Shown here: positions 55,205-64,000 of the stretch, one piece after another
How positions within the stretch are numbered: position 1 is the first letter of the stretch
Layout of the letters: each line of letters starts with the position of its first letter
Origin: Porphyra umbilicalis
Taxonomy: Eukaryota; Rhodophyta; Bangiophyceae; Bangiales; Bangiaceae
NCBI GenBank assembly: GCA_002049455.2
Contig: KV918957.1
Coordinates: 1 to 64,000, forward strand
Reading direction: 5' to 3'
DNA length: 64,000 nt
The notes under the pieces: generated by a model
Database searches by the model: none
Told to the model about the DNA's origin: nothing
The model's input: only the letters and a program-made list of their open reading frames with translations
Made by a program: the position numbers and the translations under genes

Positions 55205-57070
55205 ATGGCCGGCGGCTCAGCAGCAGCGGTGGGCACCGCCCCAGCTGCCACCTCCGGGACATCTAGCGACGGAAGCGCAGGTATGCTGGATATGATCGTT
55301 TCCATTTGGGCGTAGCGTGTGTGTGTCAACGCTTCTCGGTGGACTCATCGCGTTGCGCTCATCGAACTGCCCTTGGCGACACGATTCTAACGGACAGCTC
55401 CGATCTGTTGTTGAGTTGGAAATGGGGTTCGTGGCATGGACGATTGAGCTACTTGTAGGATCCCCGGCGGAGCGCGATCTCACCCGCGCCCCGCTTAATC
55501 TGTCGCCCAAGGAGGCAGTCGCTGAGCGCCCCGGACGGGCCAACGCGACGTGCGGGGCCTGTGGCTACAAAAAGACGACAGAGCACGGCAAAACCCACTA
55601 CTTTCCCAACTGCACAATGGTGGTTGGTAACGTGCAGTGCGTTGCCGCTCTGCCGAAAGGGCACGAGTTCTACACGGGAGCCAAATGTAGCGCTCTGAAG
55701 TGCCCGTGCAAAGATCCGTAAGTACTGCGCTTCTTTTTCTGTGAGCAGCCCACGACAAGATTCCGCTGCTTGCTTTTGGGCTGCCGTATATCACGCGTGT
55801 TGCTTGTTTATGCAGACGCGAGCTGACACGCACGCTCCACACCAGTTCCATCGCTTTTCTCGCTTGCCACACGTTGTGGTTTCTGTTTGCGCTTCCCAGA
55901 TGCACAAAGTGTCTGAATCCCGGGCACACGCCCCTGACGATTGCGCTGAGCCCCCTTCTCTTCCAGCGCGAGATCACGCAGAACGGCGTTATCTTCAAAA
56001 AACGAAACAAGAAGAAGCTGTCCGCCCAGTTTTATGTTTGCAGCCGGTCGGGCCAGGCGCTGTTTGAGTCGCAGCGGCGGCAAGCCCTGGAAAACTACCA
56101 GAGGGCGGACGATGCCCGCCAGGCTCGCACGGCACGCCGGCAGTCTCTTGTGGCCAACTTCGTTGGGACGTCCAATCCCGTTTCGGCGGCTGTGGACACC
56201 CTTGTTGCTGTCGGCTCCGACGCAGCGGCGGTTTCGCCAATCAACGTTGACGCCACGCGTGAGCAGGCGAGGTGTGCCGACGCTGGCCTGAGCGCGACCG
56301 CCAGCGCTTTCGCTGGGGCCCTCACGGCGACGCTTGGCGGGCCCAGCGGGGTCACCACCGACGATGCCCCAGTGAACGCTCTGGCGATTCTGAGCGGTCA
56401 TCGGGCCGCAGCGGAAAAGCACGCTGCTACTCGTCTGCGCGATTCTGCGCGAGCGCTGCAGGCACCCTCGGGATCCATTCGCCTGTACGTTTAGCTTGTC
56501 TTTCGGCTTGCTTGTACTCTTCACTTGCTTCGTCCTCATTCCTTTGGTCCACTGGGGAGCTGTGTGTGGCTCTTTATCGACTTCGGTGCCTCGTGATCAA
56601 GCTTGCGACCACGACACTGACTTGACATGTACTTGCAATGCCCCGACGCTTCCCTGCGACTAGCGGTCTGTCCTTGGTGCGCTTGAAATTTTCCCCCCTG
56701 TCTTGGTGACAGCGGCGATTGGAGCGCGCCCGGCTCTGGTGTCGCGGACCAGGATGACGTTATTGAAGTCACGCCTAGTCCCGTAGACCCGCCTGCGCGG
56801 AGGGCTGGGTCCTTACAGATGACCCCCGCGCAGGTGGCGACAGCGCTTACCCACCACATATATGGAGATGAGACTGGAGAGGAGAGAGAGAACTTTCTGA
56901 GCAAGGTGGAGGAGGGCGCGACGGCGTATGGAGTTCGTGGCTCTACTGTATCTGGGACGGCTGGTATTGACACGCTCGTGGAGCACCTATTCTCCTCCTT
57001 TGCAAAGGAGGATAAGACCTTGGCCTCCCATCAGGCCAGCTGCCGCGACTGGCTGCAGTCGGTGCGCTAG
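55205..57070 (+). CDS. Four-exon gene: Cys/His-rich N-terminal domain, unknown family (425 aa)
   Basis: Proposed exons are 55205-55280, 55459-55717, 55900-56484 and 56713-57070. Introns are 178, 182 and 228 bp, with donors GTATGC, GTAAGT and GTACGT and acceptors CTTGTAG, CTTCCCAG and GGTGACAG. Phases 1, 2 and 2 fit at every join, and the total is exactly 426 codons with the stop. After a Gly/Ala/Ser leader, residues 57-121 hold a dense Cys/His region (CGACGYKK, HYFPNC, CSALKCPC, CTKCLNPGH), probably binding two or more zinc ions. Next come a Lys-rich strand (IFKKRNKKKLSAQFYVCSR), a helical Arg/Gln-rich region, an Ala-rich middle and a helical C-terminus (GIDTLVEHLFSSFAKED). The family is not recognised. 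A candidate polyA signal follows at 57146. Host gene or transposon protein is open. Confidence 0.65.
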
Positions 57071-57145
57071 TCCCTGGGACTTGGTTGCTCGTTTGTACCC
57101 GTGTGAGTGTGTCATCTACTCGTGGCTGTTTCTGCTCGTCTGCAC

Positions 57146-57151
57146 AATAAA
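57146..57151 (+). terminator. Candidate polyadenylation signal AATAAA
   Basis: It lies about 75 bp after the stop of the four-exon gene, in moderate-GC DNA where this hexamer is less likely by chance than in the GC-rich blocks. Confidence 0.45.
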
Positions 57152-57638
57152 CTGCTTTGCTCTTTTTGGCTCCCTTGTTATGGCAGCGGAGGACCTCCAG
57201 TGGGCGTCACAGATGAGGCGTACGGTCAGAGCAACCGCGCTACGGAGCGAATAGGACCAGCAACGACAAAGTTGATGGGTGCGGTTCACTCCATCCTCAT
57301 CCAGACTGTTTTCCTATTGCAAAAAGGAGGTTGCACTAGGATGGGAGCACCAGCCGGTGCGCCGCGCCAAGTTGCGCTGTCTCACAGCTGTTGGAAGCCG
57401 CATCGTCAGTCTCTCTGAGCCACCACGCTGCACCAAAACCTGGTTCCTCCCATCCCCAAAGCGTCGGCACCCAACACACTTGCTTGACCGACGTGCTACG
57501 AGCCCCTGAGATATGTATCGACTTGGCAACTGCAAACAAAAGAAGAGAAACACGAGGCACAGTTTGATAGGGGAAAGACACGCATCACACAGAACTCCTC
57601 CCGTCCCCGCTCCCCCCCAAGTCCACTCGACTTCACCG

Positions 57639-58733
57639 TCACGGCTGCGGTGGAGCCAACTCAATCGGCGGCGCGGGCAAAACGCCTTGCAAGGGACGCC
57701 CAGGTCCCGTCAACTCCGGCAAGTGCCGCCACAGCTCACGCCGAGCCTCCCGATAATGCCCCTGGATCGTGGCGAGGGGGATGGACGCAAATGCAAGCAC
57801 GTGCGTCAGCCGGTCTGGCAATTCGGGGTGGTGGTACGTCAGATCCCGCACGTTGCGCTTGTAATCGGCAAAGGTAGGCTCAATGGAAGACAAGTTGGGA
57901 GAGTAGGGTGGCAGGTGAAGCAGTAGCACACCGTTCAACGTCAGGATCTCGTCCGCAACAGGATTGTGAACCGAGGCGTTGTCGTAAAGAAGCACACAAT
58001 CCGGCGGTTGGTCTGCCCACAAAGCCCCCGGCACGTACCCGTTCATCCGCCCGGCCAAGCTTGTGCAAAAAGCGACCCAATCGTCACCGGGCTGCGCCGG
58101 CGGCACCTCGTTGACAGTCAGCTCCAAAATCCCGGTGTTGTGGGAGATAGCGACAATTGAAGAGAAGCGTTGGCGGGGACGGGGATCGGGGGCGAGGGCC
58201 TCGAGCGGCTGGCCGACCAAGGACCGGCCCCGAGGCCGGATCATCTCCGCCCCGTGAATGTGCGTTTCGTCGGCGACAACGATGCATCTGTCCGGGATAT
58301 GCCGCGCGAGCCGACAGTGGGCAACAACGAGCGCCAGGTTGCGCTCGCTTGCCAGTCGCTCCACTTTCTTGACCGAGAAGCCAATCAGACGTAACATTTC
58401 TCCCAGGGATGACACACTTGTTGGCCAGCGTGCGTCCCAATCCGGAAGCAAAGCCAACCGCTTGAAGATGGACGATAGCTCCCGTAAAAAGATCTCGGGA
58501 TGCGTTCGAACTAGGCCGTCCAAGGCACGCAGAAAAGGAGCGTTAAAGCGAGCAGTGTCCGCGTGCCTGTTGTGGATTGCATCGTCTTCCCAAGGGGACC
58601 CGTGGCGTTGAAAGTTCGCCCACCACTTGTGGGCCGCAGCCAAACTGCAGCCCGCATGCAGCACGATGGAGTCCCATGGAAGGCCCCGTTGGCGATTACG
58701 GATGACCTGCCAGCGAACAGCCAGAGGAAACAT
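57639..58733 (-). CDS. Tc1/IS630-like DDE transposase, intact frame (364 aa)
   Basis: An ATG at 58733 opens a single frame to 57639. The N-terminus is a helix-turn-helix (WDSIVLHAGCSLAAAHKWW) with Trp-rich surroundings. The catalytic residues are all present: Asp in CIVVADETHIHG, Asp in CVLLYDNASVHN and Glu in LPPYSPNLSSIEPTFADYK. By my count 33 residues lie between the second Asp and the Glu, close to the 34-35 usual in Tc1/pogo relatives. The copy looks full length and possibly active, but I did not find its terminal inverted repeats or TA duplication. It converges on the four-exon gene, about 570 bp away. Confidence 0.88.
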   Translation of the reverse strand: MFPLAVRWQVIRNRQRGLPWDSIVLHAGCSLAAAHKWWANFQRHGSPWEDDAIHNRHADTARFNAPFLRALDGLVRTHPEIFLRELSSIFKRLALLPDWDARWPTSVSSLGEMLRLIGFSVKKVERLASERNLALVVAHCRLARHIPDRCIVVADETHIHGAEMIRPRGRSLVGQPLEALAPDPRPRQRFSSIVAISHNTGILELTVNEVPPAQPGDDWVAFCTSLAGRMNGYVPGALWADQPPDCVLLYDNASVHNPVADEILTLNGVLLLHLPPYSPNLSSIEPTFADYKRNVRDLTYHHPELPDRLTHVLAFASIPLATIQGHYREARRELWRHLPELTGPGRPLQGVLPAPPIELAPPQP

Positions 58734-59850
58734 AACAGGTTTTTTTGAGAGACCTTCTCGCTAAAGCGCCGTCCGCTCTCGGCGTCGTCAATCTCACGAG
58801 GCACCAATAATCGCCACAGTCTCACCAGAAAACGACGCAATCCGCGCACCCCCAGCGTCGACCCACGCCCGTGGCAATGCGGAACGCCCCTCCGCGATGC
58901 CCTCCACGCTTCCCGCCGCTCGGCGCCCCCTGCCACCAAAGCTGTCCAGCCGGACCCCCAGGATGCCTCGCGGCGCGAAGAAGGTGGAGAGGTCGGTGGA
59001 CGCCACGACGACGGGTGTGAGGAACGCCGAAGTGACGCCAGAACTCTGAGGGTCAGACGTCAGGAATCCAAATCCTGCGATCGCAGTCTCTGGAGCCAGG
59101 TGGGCTGGCGCGAAGGACATTCACTATTTCTGGCTCCCTGAGGGTGTCGGGTCAGTGGACACCCACCATCACAGCTGCTGGAGCATCGCCCTCTGTCAAC
59201 TGACGAGTACGTCTTCGGAGAGTTGTGGACGGGGTGGGCCCGACACTGCGGAACCCTCGATCGGACTGCCTGGGGCCAGGCTCAGACAGGCTGGCCGGAC
59301 CGAAAATGCGCGCCGGCGAGAGAGGGGCACTGTCCAAGAGGGGGCCCGGGGTCTCTCATGGGGCGGGGACGGCTGTCCGACACTCGGCACCTGCGCTGTG
59401 TTGGGAGCGTGGCCGGCAAGCCCCACCGAACGACGAGGCCTGCCACTGACAAAAGGCTAGACTCCTCTTTTTTGAATACGCTCCCTGTTCAATAACTGTG
59501 TTCCGAAAAGAAGAGGCCTCAAGAGAGGAAACCAAGAAAAGGTGCAGCATCCACCAATCAGATCTGGAGATGTCGTCGCTCTTCTATCGAGTGCTACGTT
59601 AGGATTTCGTTGAGGACATGAAGGACGCAGCACACGAAAGTTAGCTGTGTCGCACGACAATACCAGCAGACTCCCACTTGAGGAGGCGTGTTTAGCTGTC
59701 AAGAACCCTCAATCGCAACTCAGTGAGCCAGGTGGGTGGGCGGCAAAAAGCGTGGTCTCTCATGTCTCAGAGGGTGTGGGGCCAGCCGTCCGAATCCTGC
59801 AATCGTCGCCTGGAGCGCGCACACGCGTCGTCGCAGCTCCTGGATCCGGG
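58734..59850. other. No supported gene; repeat-rich
   Basis: Words such as CTGGAGCCAGGTGGG and GGGTCAGTGG recur from about 59080 onward, diverged relatives of the repeats at 59.85-60.67 kb. No protein-like frame is seen. Confidence 0.4.
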
Positions 59851-60202
59851 CATGTTTTTATTGCGACATACGCGTTTGGCGCGTTGCTGACGGTGGGGGG
59901 CCCGAGGCACGAACCGTCGATCGCAGCTTCTGGGGCCAGACGGACGGGCCGGCCAAAACATGCGCGCCGGCTGGCACTTCCAGGGGGGTGGGGATGGCTG
60001 ACAAACCCTTCGATTGCAGCGATTTGAGCCAGGTGGGTGGGGGACGGGAATAGCGGCGTGTGCGATACCCATGAGCGGGTGGGGCCAGCAGTCTAAAATC
60101 TGCGATCGCAGCCACTGGAGCCAGGTGGGCGCGAGAAGGAAATCAACTGGGGATGACCTGCTGTGGGGATGGGGGGTCAGCAGTCCGAAGCCCTCAGTAG
60201 CA
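59851..60202. repeat. Tandem duplication unit 1 (partner 60319-60670)
   Basis: About 352 bp, repeated 468 bp further on with roughly 97% identity by eye. It begins with a TTTATTGCGACATACGCGTT segment and includes CTGCGATCGCAGCCACTGGA. Within each unit shorter words recur every 70-110 bp, so the unit itself grew from smaller repeats. Confidence 0.88.
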
Positions 60203-60318
60203 GTCTGTGTGCGAGTGGGGCCAGGATGGCTTCTCTTCGAAAGCATCCAGCGAGTGTGGGGTCAGTGGGTGGTCGGGACAGAGAGATTACAGCGGCCCTT
60301 GCAGCGCTTGGGCTCGAG

Positions 60319-60670
60319 CATGTCTTTATTGCGACATACGCGTTTAGCGCGTTGCTGACGGGGGAGGCCCGAGGCACGAACCGTCGATCGCAGCTTCTGC
60401 GGCCAGACGGACGGGCCGGCCAAAACATGCGCGCCGGCTAGCACTTCCAGGGGGGTGGGGATGGCTGACAAACCCTTCGATTGCAGCGATTTGAGCCAGG
60501 TGGGTGGGGGACGGGAATAGCGGCGTGTGCGATACCCATGAGCGGGTGGGGCCAGCAGTCTAAAATCTGCGATCGCAGCCACTGGAGCCAGGTGGGCGCG
60601 AGAAGGAAATCAACTGGGGATGACCTCCTGTGGGGGTGGGGGGTCTGCAGTCCGAAGCCCTCGATGGCAG
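60319..60670. repeat. Tandem duplication unit 2 (partner 59851-60202)
   Basis: Nearly identical to unit 1. The 116-bp gap between the units contains more diverged copies of the same words. Confidence 0.88.
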
Positions 60671-62589
60671 TGCATGGAGCCAGACCAGTTGTCTGGATGG
60701 AAATTGCGCAGCGACGGCCACGTGTGGGTCGGTGACGGCAGTCACGAAGGCAGCCTCTGGAGCAAGCGTTTTGACCTGCGCCGTCCTCCAGATGAGAAGC
60801 AGACGATTTCAGCCTTTCACATGGTGTTCGGATCTATCGAATGCTGCAATCGATGAATGAGAATGTCTGTCATCGTTACTGACTGGAAGTTTTATGACTA
60901 AATATTCCTTGCAGTCATACATGTGAGTTCATGGCATATTTCATTCACGACTAACCAATCAGAGGGGAGCAATCACGGGACTTTCTGAAGGCATTCATGT
61001 GGTATGTCTTGCGTGCCTGGCCTGGCACGTGATGTGGGTCGGCTAAATGTTCTTAGCAGACTCGCTGCTCGCATCAGGTGCTAACTCAGAGCAGGAGATT
61101 TGCAACCACTCGCCCCTCTCGTCAGCAGGGTTCGAAGAAGCATGTCCCCCCCGTCGGGCGCCGGACGCCGAATGCATTCAGGCGCGGTTCGTCCAGTTCG
61201 CGTCCCAGTCAGGCCACGATGGAAGGCTTCTCTCAGGCTTCACTTCACAGATCTCGGGACGACAGCCGCAGTCACGATTGCACCTCCTTCGTCGAGCGAT
61301 GCCGACAGCCACAGAAATGGGCCCTAGTTCGAAGACTGTCCAAGAGTAGCGCGATGAGGCAGCTATCAGGTTCCTGTCCGGGGAGGCCTCCGGTCACCCG
61401 CTGTTGACATGGGCGGCGTCGGTTCTTCTTTGTGCGTGTCATCAGAAGTCTGAAGAAAGACTTGTGAGCGAAGCATCCTATCTGGAGATCGAATCGTGTG
61501 GGCCAATCACGTAGTACCAGGATATGTTCGTATGTAGTTATATGTCGCCATCACACGACAAATCGTTGCAGAAGAGACTGAATCGACCTCAACTGGGACT
61601 GAAGAGCCCCTCCTGTACTCTTCCTGTTCTCACACCTGATCATGTCATGTCCACTTTTTGGCGCATCGACAATATGAGAATACCTGATTTGGTGCCTACG
61701 AACACAAGCCGTTGCGCTTCCCAACGGAACCACGAGGATTTAAAGCATTGGCTCAAGCTCTGCGGGGAGGCAACCCCCTGAGTGTCATCCATACGAAAAA
61801 GAACTGGTACGAACGCACAAGAACCACGCCTTTCAGCAGGACCGACGTCGACCCTCCCTGCCCCCCCCCCCCCAGGAACCCCCAAAACGGCGATTTGGAC
61901 TTGCAACGATCACGCCGTCTCACCCGATCGGTCTCACCGTCGTCCCTGCCTCCGCCCCACTCTGCCACAGAGGCGAGCCACCAATGGCTAAGACGGTCAT
62001 GTGTGCACTTTGTAGAGGCTGCTCATACCACGGGAGGAGGCACCTTTCCCGCCAGCGGACACGAAAGTGGGACCAGAAAACAGGTGGCCAAGGTCGTAGG
62101 GCAGCCCACCTCTTCCCCGCCCCCCCCCCGCCTCCCCTGTTCGATTCCTCCGTCCTCCCCCCATGACATTCCAACAGATTATGAGACCCCCCTTCCATCG
62201 ACAGTCGTGCCTGTACTGAGCGCCGCCGCCCCAGAGTACCCAGGTAGGTCGCTACTGTGATCGAGGACCAGTCGCCACGAAGCGCCGCAAGTAGCAGGGG
62301 TGACAGTCAAGGGCGTAGGCTGCCCCGACAGTGAGCTATTCCTTTACTGTTCCCCGGTCCCTCGGCCGCTAGAAAGCGCTAAAGGCTGTGTAGGCATAGA
62401 CCTACCCCCCCCCCCCTGATCACGTATGGGGCGCGACAAAAGTTGGCGCTACAACCGTTCTTGAAGAGAAATGGCTCAGAATTAAAGCGTCTCCTGTTGA
62501 CCCAAGACCAAACAGGCACAGCTGGGCTCATTTCTGTTGTCGAAATTGCCATCCAACGAGCTGTTCGGCGAGCAGAGGTCATCCAAAAA

Positions 62590-62649
62590 CGGCATCAATT
62601 GACGCCCTGGGCATCAATTGATGCCTGTGGTAGAATAGACACTAGACGG
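62590..62649. repeat. Palindrome-bearing repeat, partner at 54646-54712
   Basis: Two GGCATCAATTGA words, the second within a 16-bp palindrome (GGCATCAATTGATGCC at 62610-62625), precede GGTAGAATAGACACTAGAC. This is the same arrangement as the partner in reverse. Confidence 0.7.
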
Positions 62650-62891
62650 CGGGCCGTCGTGCACGTGATTGGGCATAAACTGCAACACAATTCCGTGAAA
62701 CGGGCGTGAAGCGAGCACTGCTGTCTTCACGGCAACACGGCATGCATGAACGCGACGTGCTCAAAAGTCGGCTGCCAAAACGAGTAGATCAGATCACGCT
62801 CGCATAGGCAGAAACTCACCGTGGGGAATGCAGCACTTCGACCAATCAGAAGAGCGGAAACGATCGCAACTGGAGGCTCAAGTTGACTTTC

Positions 62892-62947
62892 GAGCACGTT
62901 CACGTGCGCGAGATATAAAAAAATATCTCGCACACGTGAACGTGTTC
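62892..62947. repeat. Hairpin with 25-bp arms and A-rich loop
   Basis: GAGCACGTTCACGTG, continuing CGCGAGATAT, is followed by an A-run, then ATATCTCGCACACGTGAACG and the rest of the complement. There are two mismatches in 25. It may be the core of a small foldback element. Confidence 0.75.
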
Positions 62948-64000
62948 GGCCCAAGAGGGACGAATTGGCACATTTTGGCTCGTAACTCCTTCGTGTGCCA
63001 TAGCATCCGATCGGTCCGTGAAGGACGAATATGGTCCGCGTGATTCGCGTGTGATTGAAGCTGTGCGTTCTGATTGGCTAGCACTCGTCTGTGCACGCCA
63101 TACACGCGCCGTCTAGACGAGGCCTGAGACACGGAAGGGCGTTGCAAGACTTGTGCCCCGGTCTTCACGAGGTGTTCTGGGGGGGTAGGCAGTCAAGTTC
63201 TGTCAGACTTACGGCAACGGATTACTCGATCGCAGATCAGCTGTGGATCATCACTTCAAGTGCCATCAAGTGCGGTGGGCCCCGCACTGGAGCGATCGAG
63301 TTGCCTCAGTTATAAAGCAGGGTACCTGTGGATAAAATCTGGGAGCACGAAAGGCACGAAAACTCGAGAGCAAAAGCGGTGACGCAGCATCCCCACAAGC
63401 AACACCCCGACCAGGGGTGGTGCTCATAGACGCGCTGCGTCGTACCGGAAGCTGCGCCACCGCCCGCTAGCCGGTGCCGGCTACTGCTTCTATACCCTCA
63501 AACGGTGTCTGCACAGGCCCCACCCCCCCGCTCGTGGGCGTCCCCAGATGGGGGAGGGGGCCTTCGACAGGCACCCAACAGGCTGACAACAGGGGGGTAC
63601 GCGTCCACACCCCCCGGGTCCCAGCAACAATGCAAAGGCCCAGCGCCCTAGGGGCTACCGGGGCCCTCCGGCGCACGTACGTAGGCGCCGGTTCAAACAT
63701 CAAGACGAGGACGGGTCCTCCCCAAGCACGCCTAGCTGAGACCCCCACGAAGCGGACTTGAGGCTTTTCATGTGATTTCCACAGTTCCATCGCTGCTGGA
63801 AGGGATACCATTCGCGATTGGATCACTGTCGAGGATACAATCGGCACCACACTGGTCCACTCCGTAAACCCTTCGAACAGTTGGCTCAGTATCAGCCTTT
63901 CGACAGGCACACGAGATGAAAATCAAGCTCTTTCGGTCCAATCTCCCATCAAGGCCCTTCACAGAGCCTGTCCCATCCACGTGGACAGCTTCTTTCACGC

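Larger units (their letters stand above)
60671..64000. other. No supported gene to the right edge
   Basis: Moderate GC with short frames only. A 182-codon plus frame (61712-62260) is Pro/Ser/Thr-rich without a domain. G/C homopolymers occur near 61862, 62120 and 62405. The stretch holds the repeat copy at 62590-62649 and the hairpin at 62892-62947. Confidence 0.4.

Noticed and set aside
1-64000. CRISPR arrays, riboswitches or bacterial operons
   Set aside because: No regularly spaced short repeats with unique spacers and no bacterial gene layout. Introns and transposon types are eukaryotic.

Overview
This window is nuclear DNA from a GC-rich eukaryote. The grounds are GT-AG introns with consistent phase, PIF/Harbinger, hAT and Tc1/mariner-like transposons, a DIRS-like retroelement relic, and proteins very rich in Ala, Gly and Pro. 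The high GC, short introns (about 180-360 bp), long G/C homopolymers and dense transposons would fit a red alga such as Porphyra/Pyropia. That placement is an inference, not a demonstrated match.

Layout. 1-3.5 kb: an unrecognised long ORF leaving the left edge (minus) and a broken coiled-coil ORF (plus). 3.7-6.5 kb: an inverted-repeat-bounded unit holding a decayed Tc1/mariner-like transposase. 7.5-8.5 and 22.8-23.8 kb: two hAT-type non-autonomous elements, each with an 8-bp target duplication. 9.2-17.5 kb: a large PIF/Harbinger element with a transposase (three in-frame stops), an intact Myb/SANT-like partner on the opposite strand, and a third, disordered Cys/His-containing protein. A second partial copy of its right part lies at 35.1-37.6 kb. 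24.8-27.2 kb: an ABCG half-transporter broken or mis-framed at homopolymers. 30.2-31.2 kb: a Pex6-like AAA fragment. 31.4-32.0 kb: a small secreted protein. 39.5-40.5 kb: a 1-kb foldback element. 42.0-45.1 kb: a broken DIRS-like retroelement. 45.5-46.9 kb: a second Harbinger transposase interrupted by a 27-C run. 48.4-50.8 kb: a unit with about 340-bp inverted arms containing a three-exon small gene. 50.9-52.1 kb: an Ala-rich ORF. 55.2-57.1 kb: a four-exon Cys-rich protein gene. 57.6-58.7 kb: an intact Tc1/IS630-like transposase. 59-64 kb: tandem repeats and no clear gene.

The best candidates for host genes are the secreted protein at 31.4 kb, the four-exon gene at 55.2 kb and, less surely, the left-edge ORF. 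Most of the rest is mobile DNA. The most interesting system is the three-gene Harbinger element: transposase, Myb-like DNA-binding partner and a repeat-rich third protein seen in two copies. Many long extra reading frames in the 75-80% GC blocks are probably by-products of composition, and I have not called them as genes.
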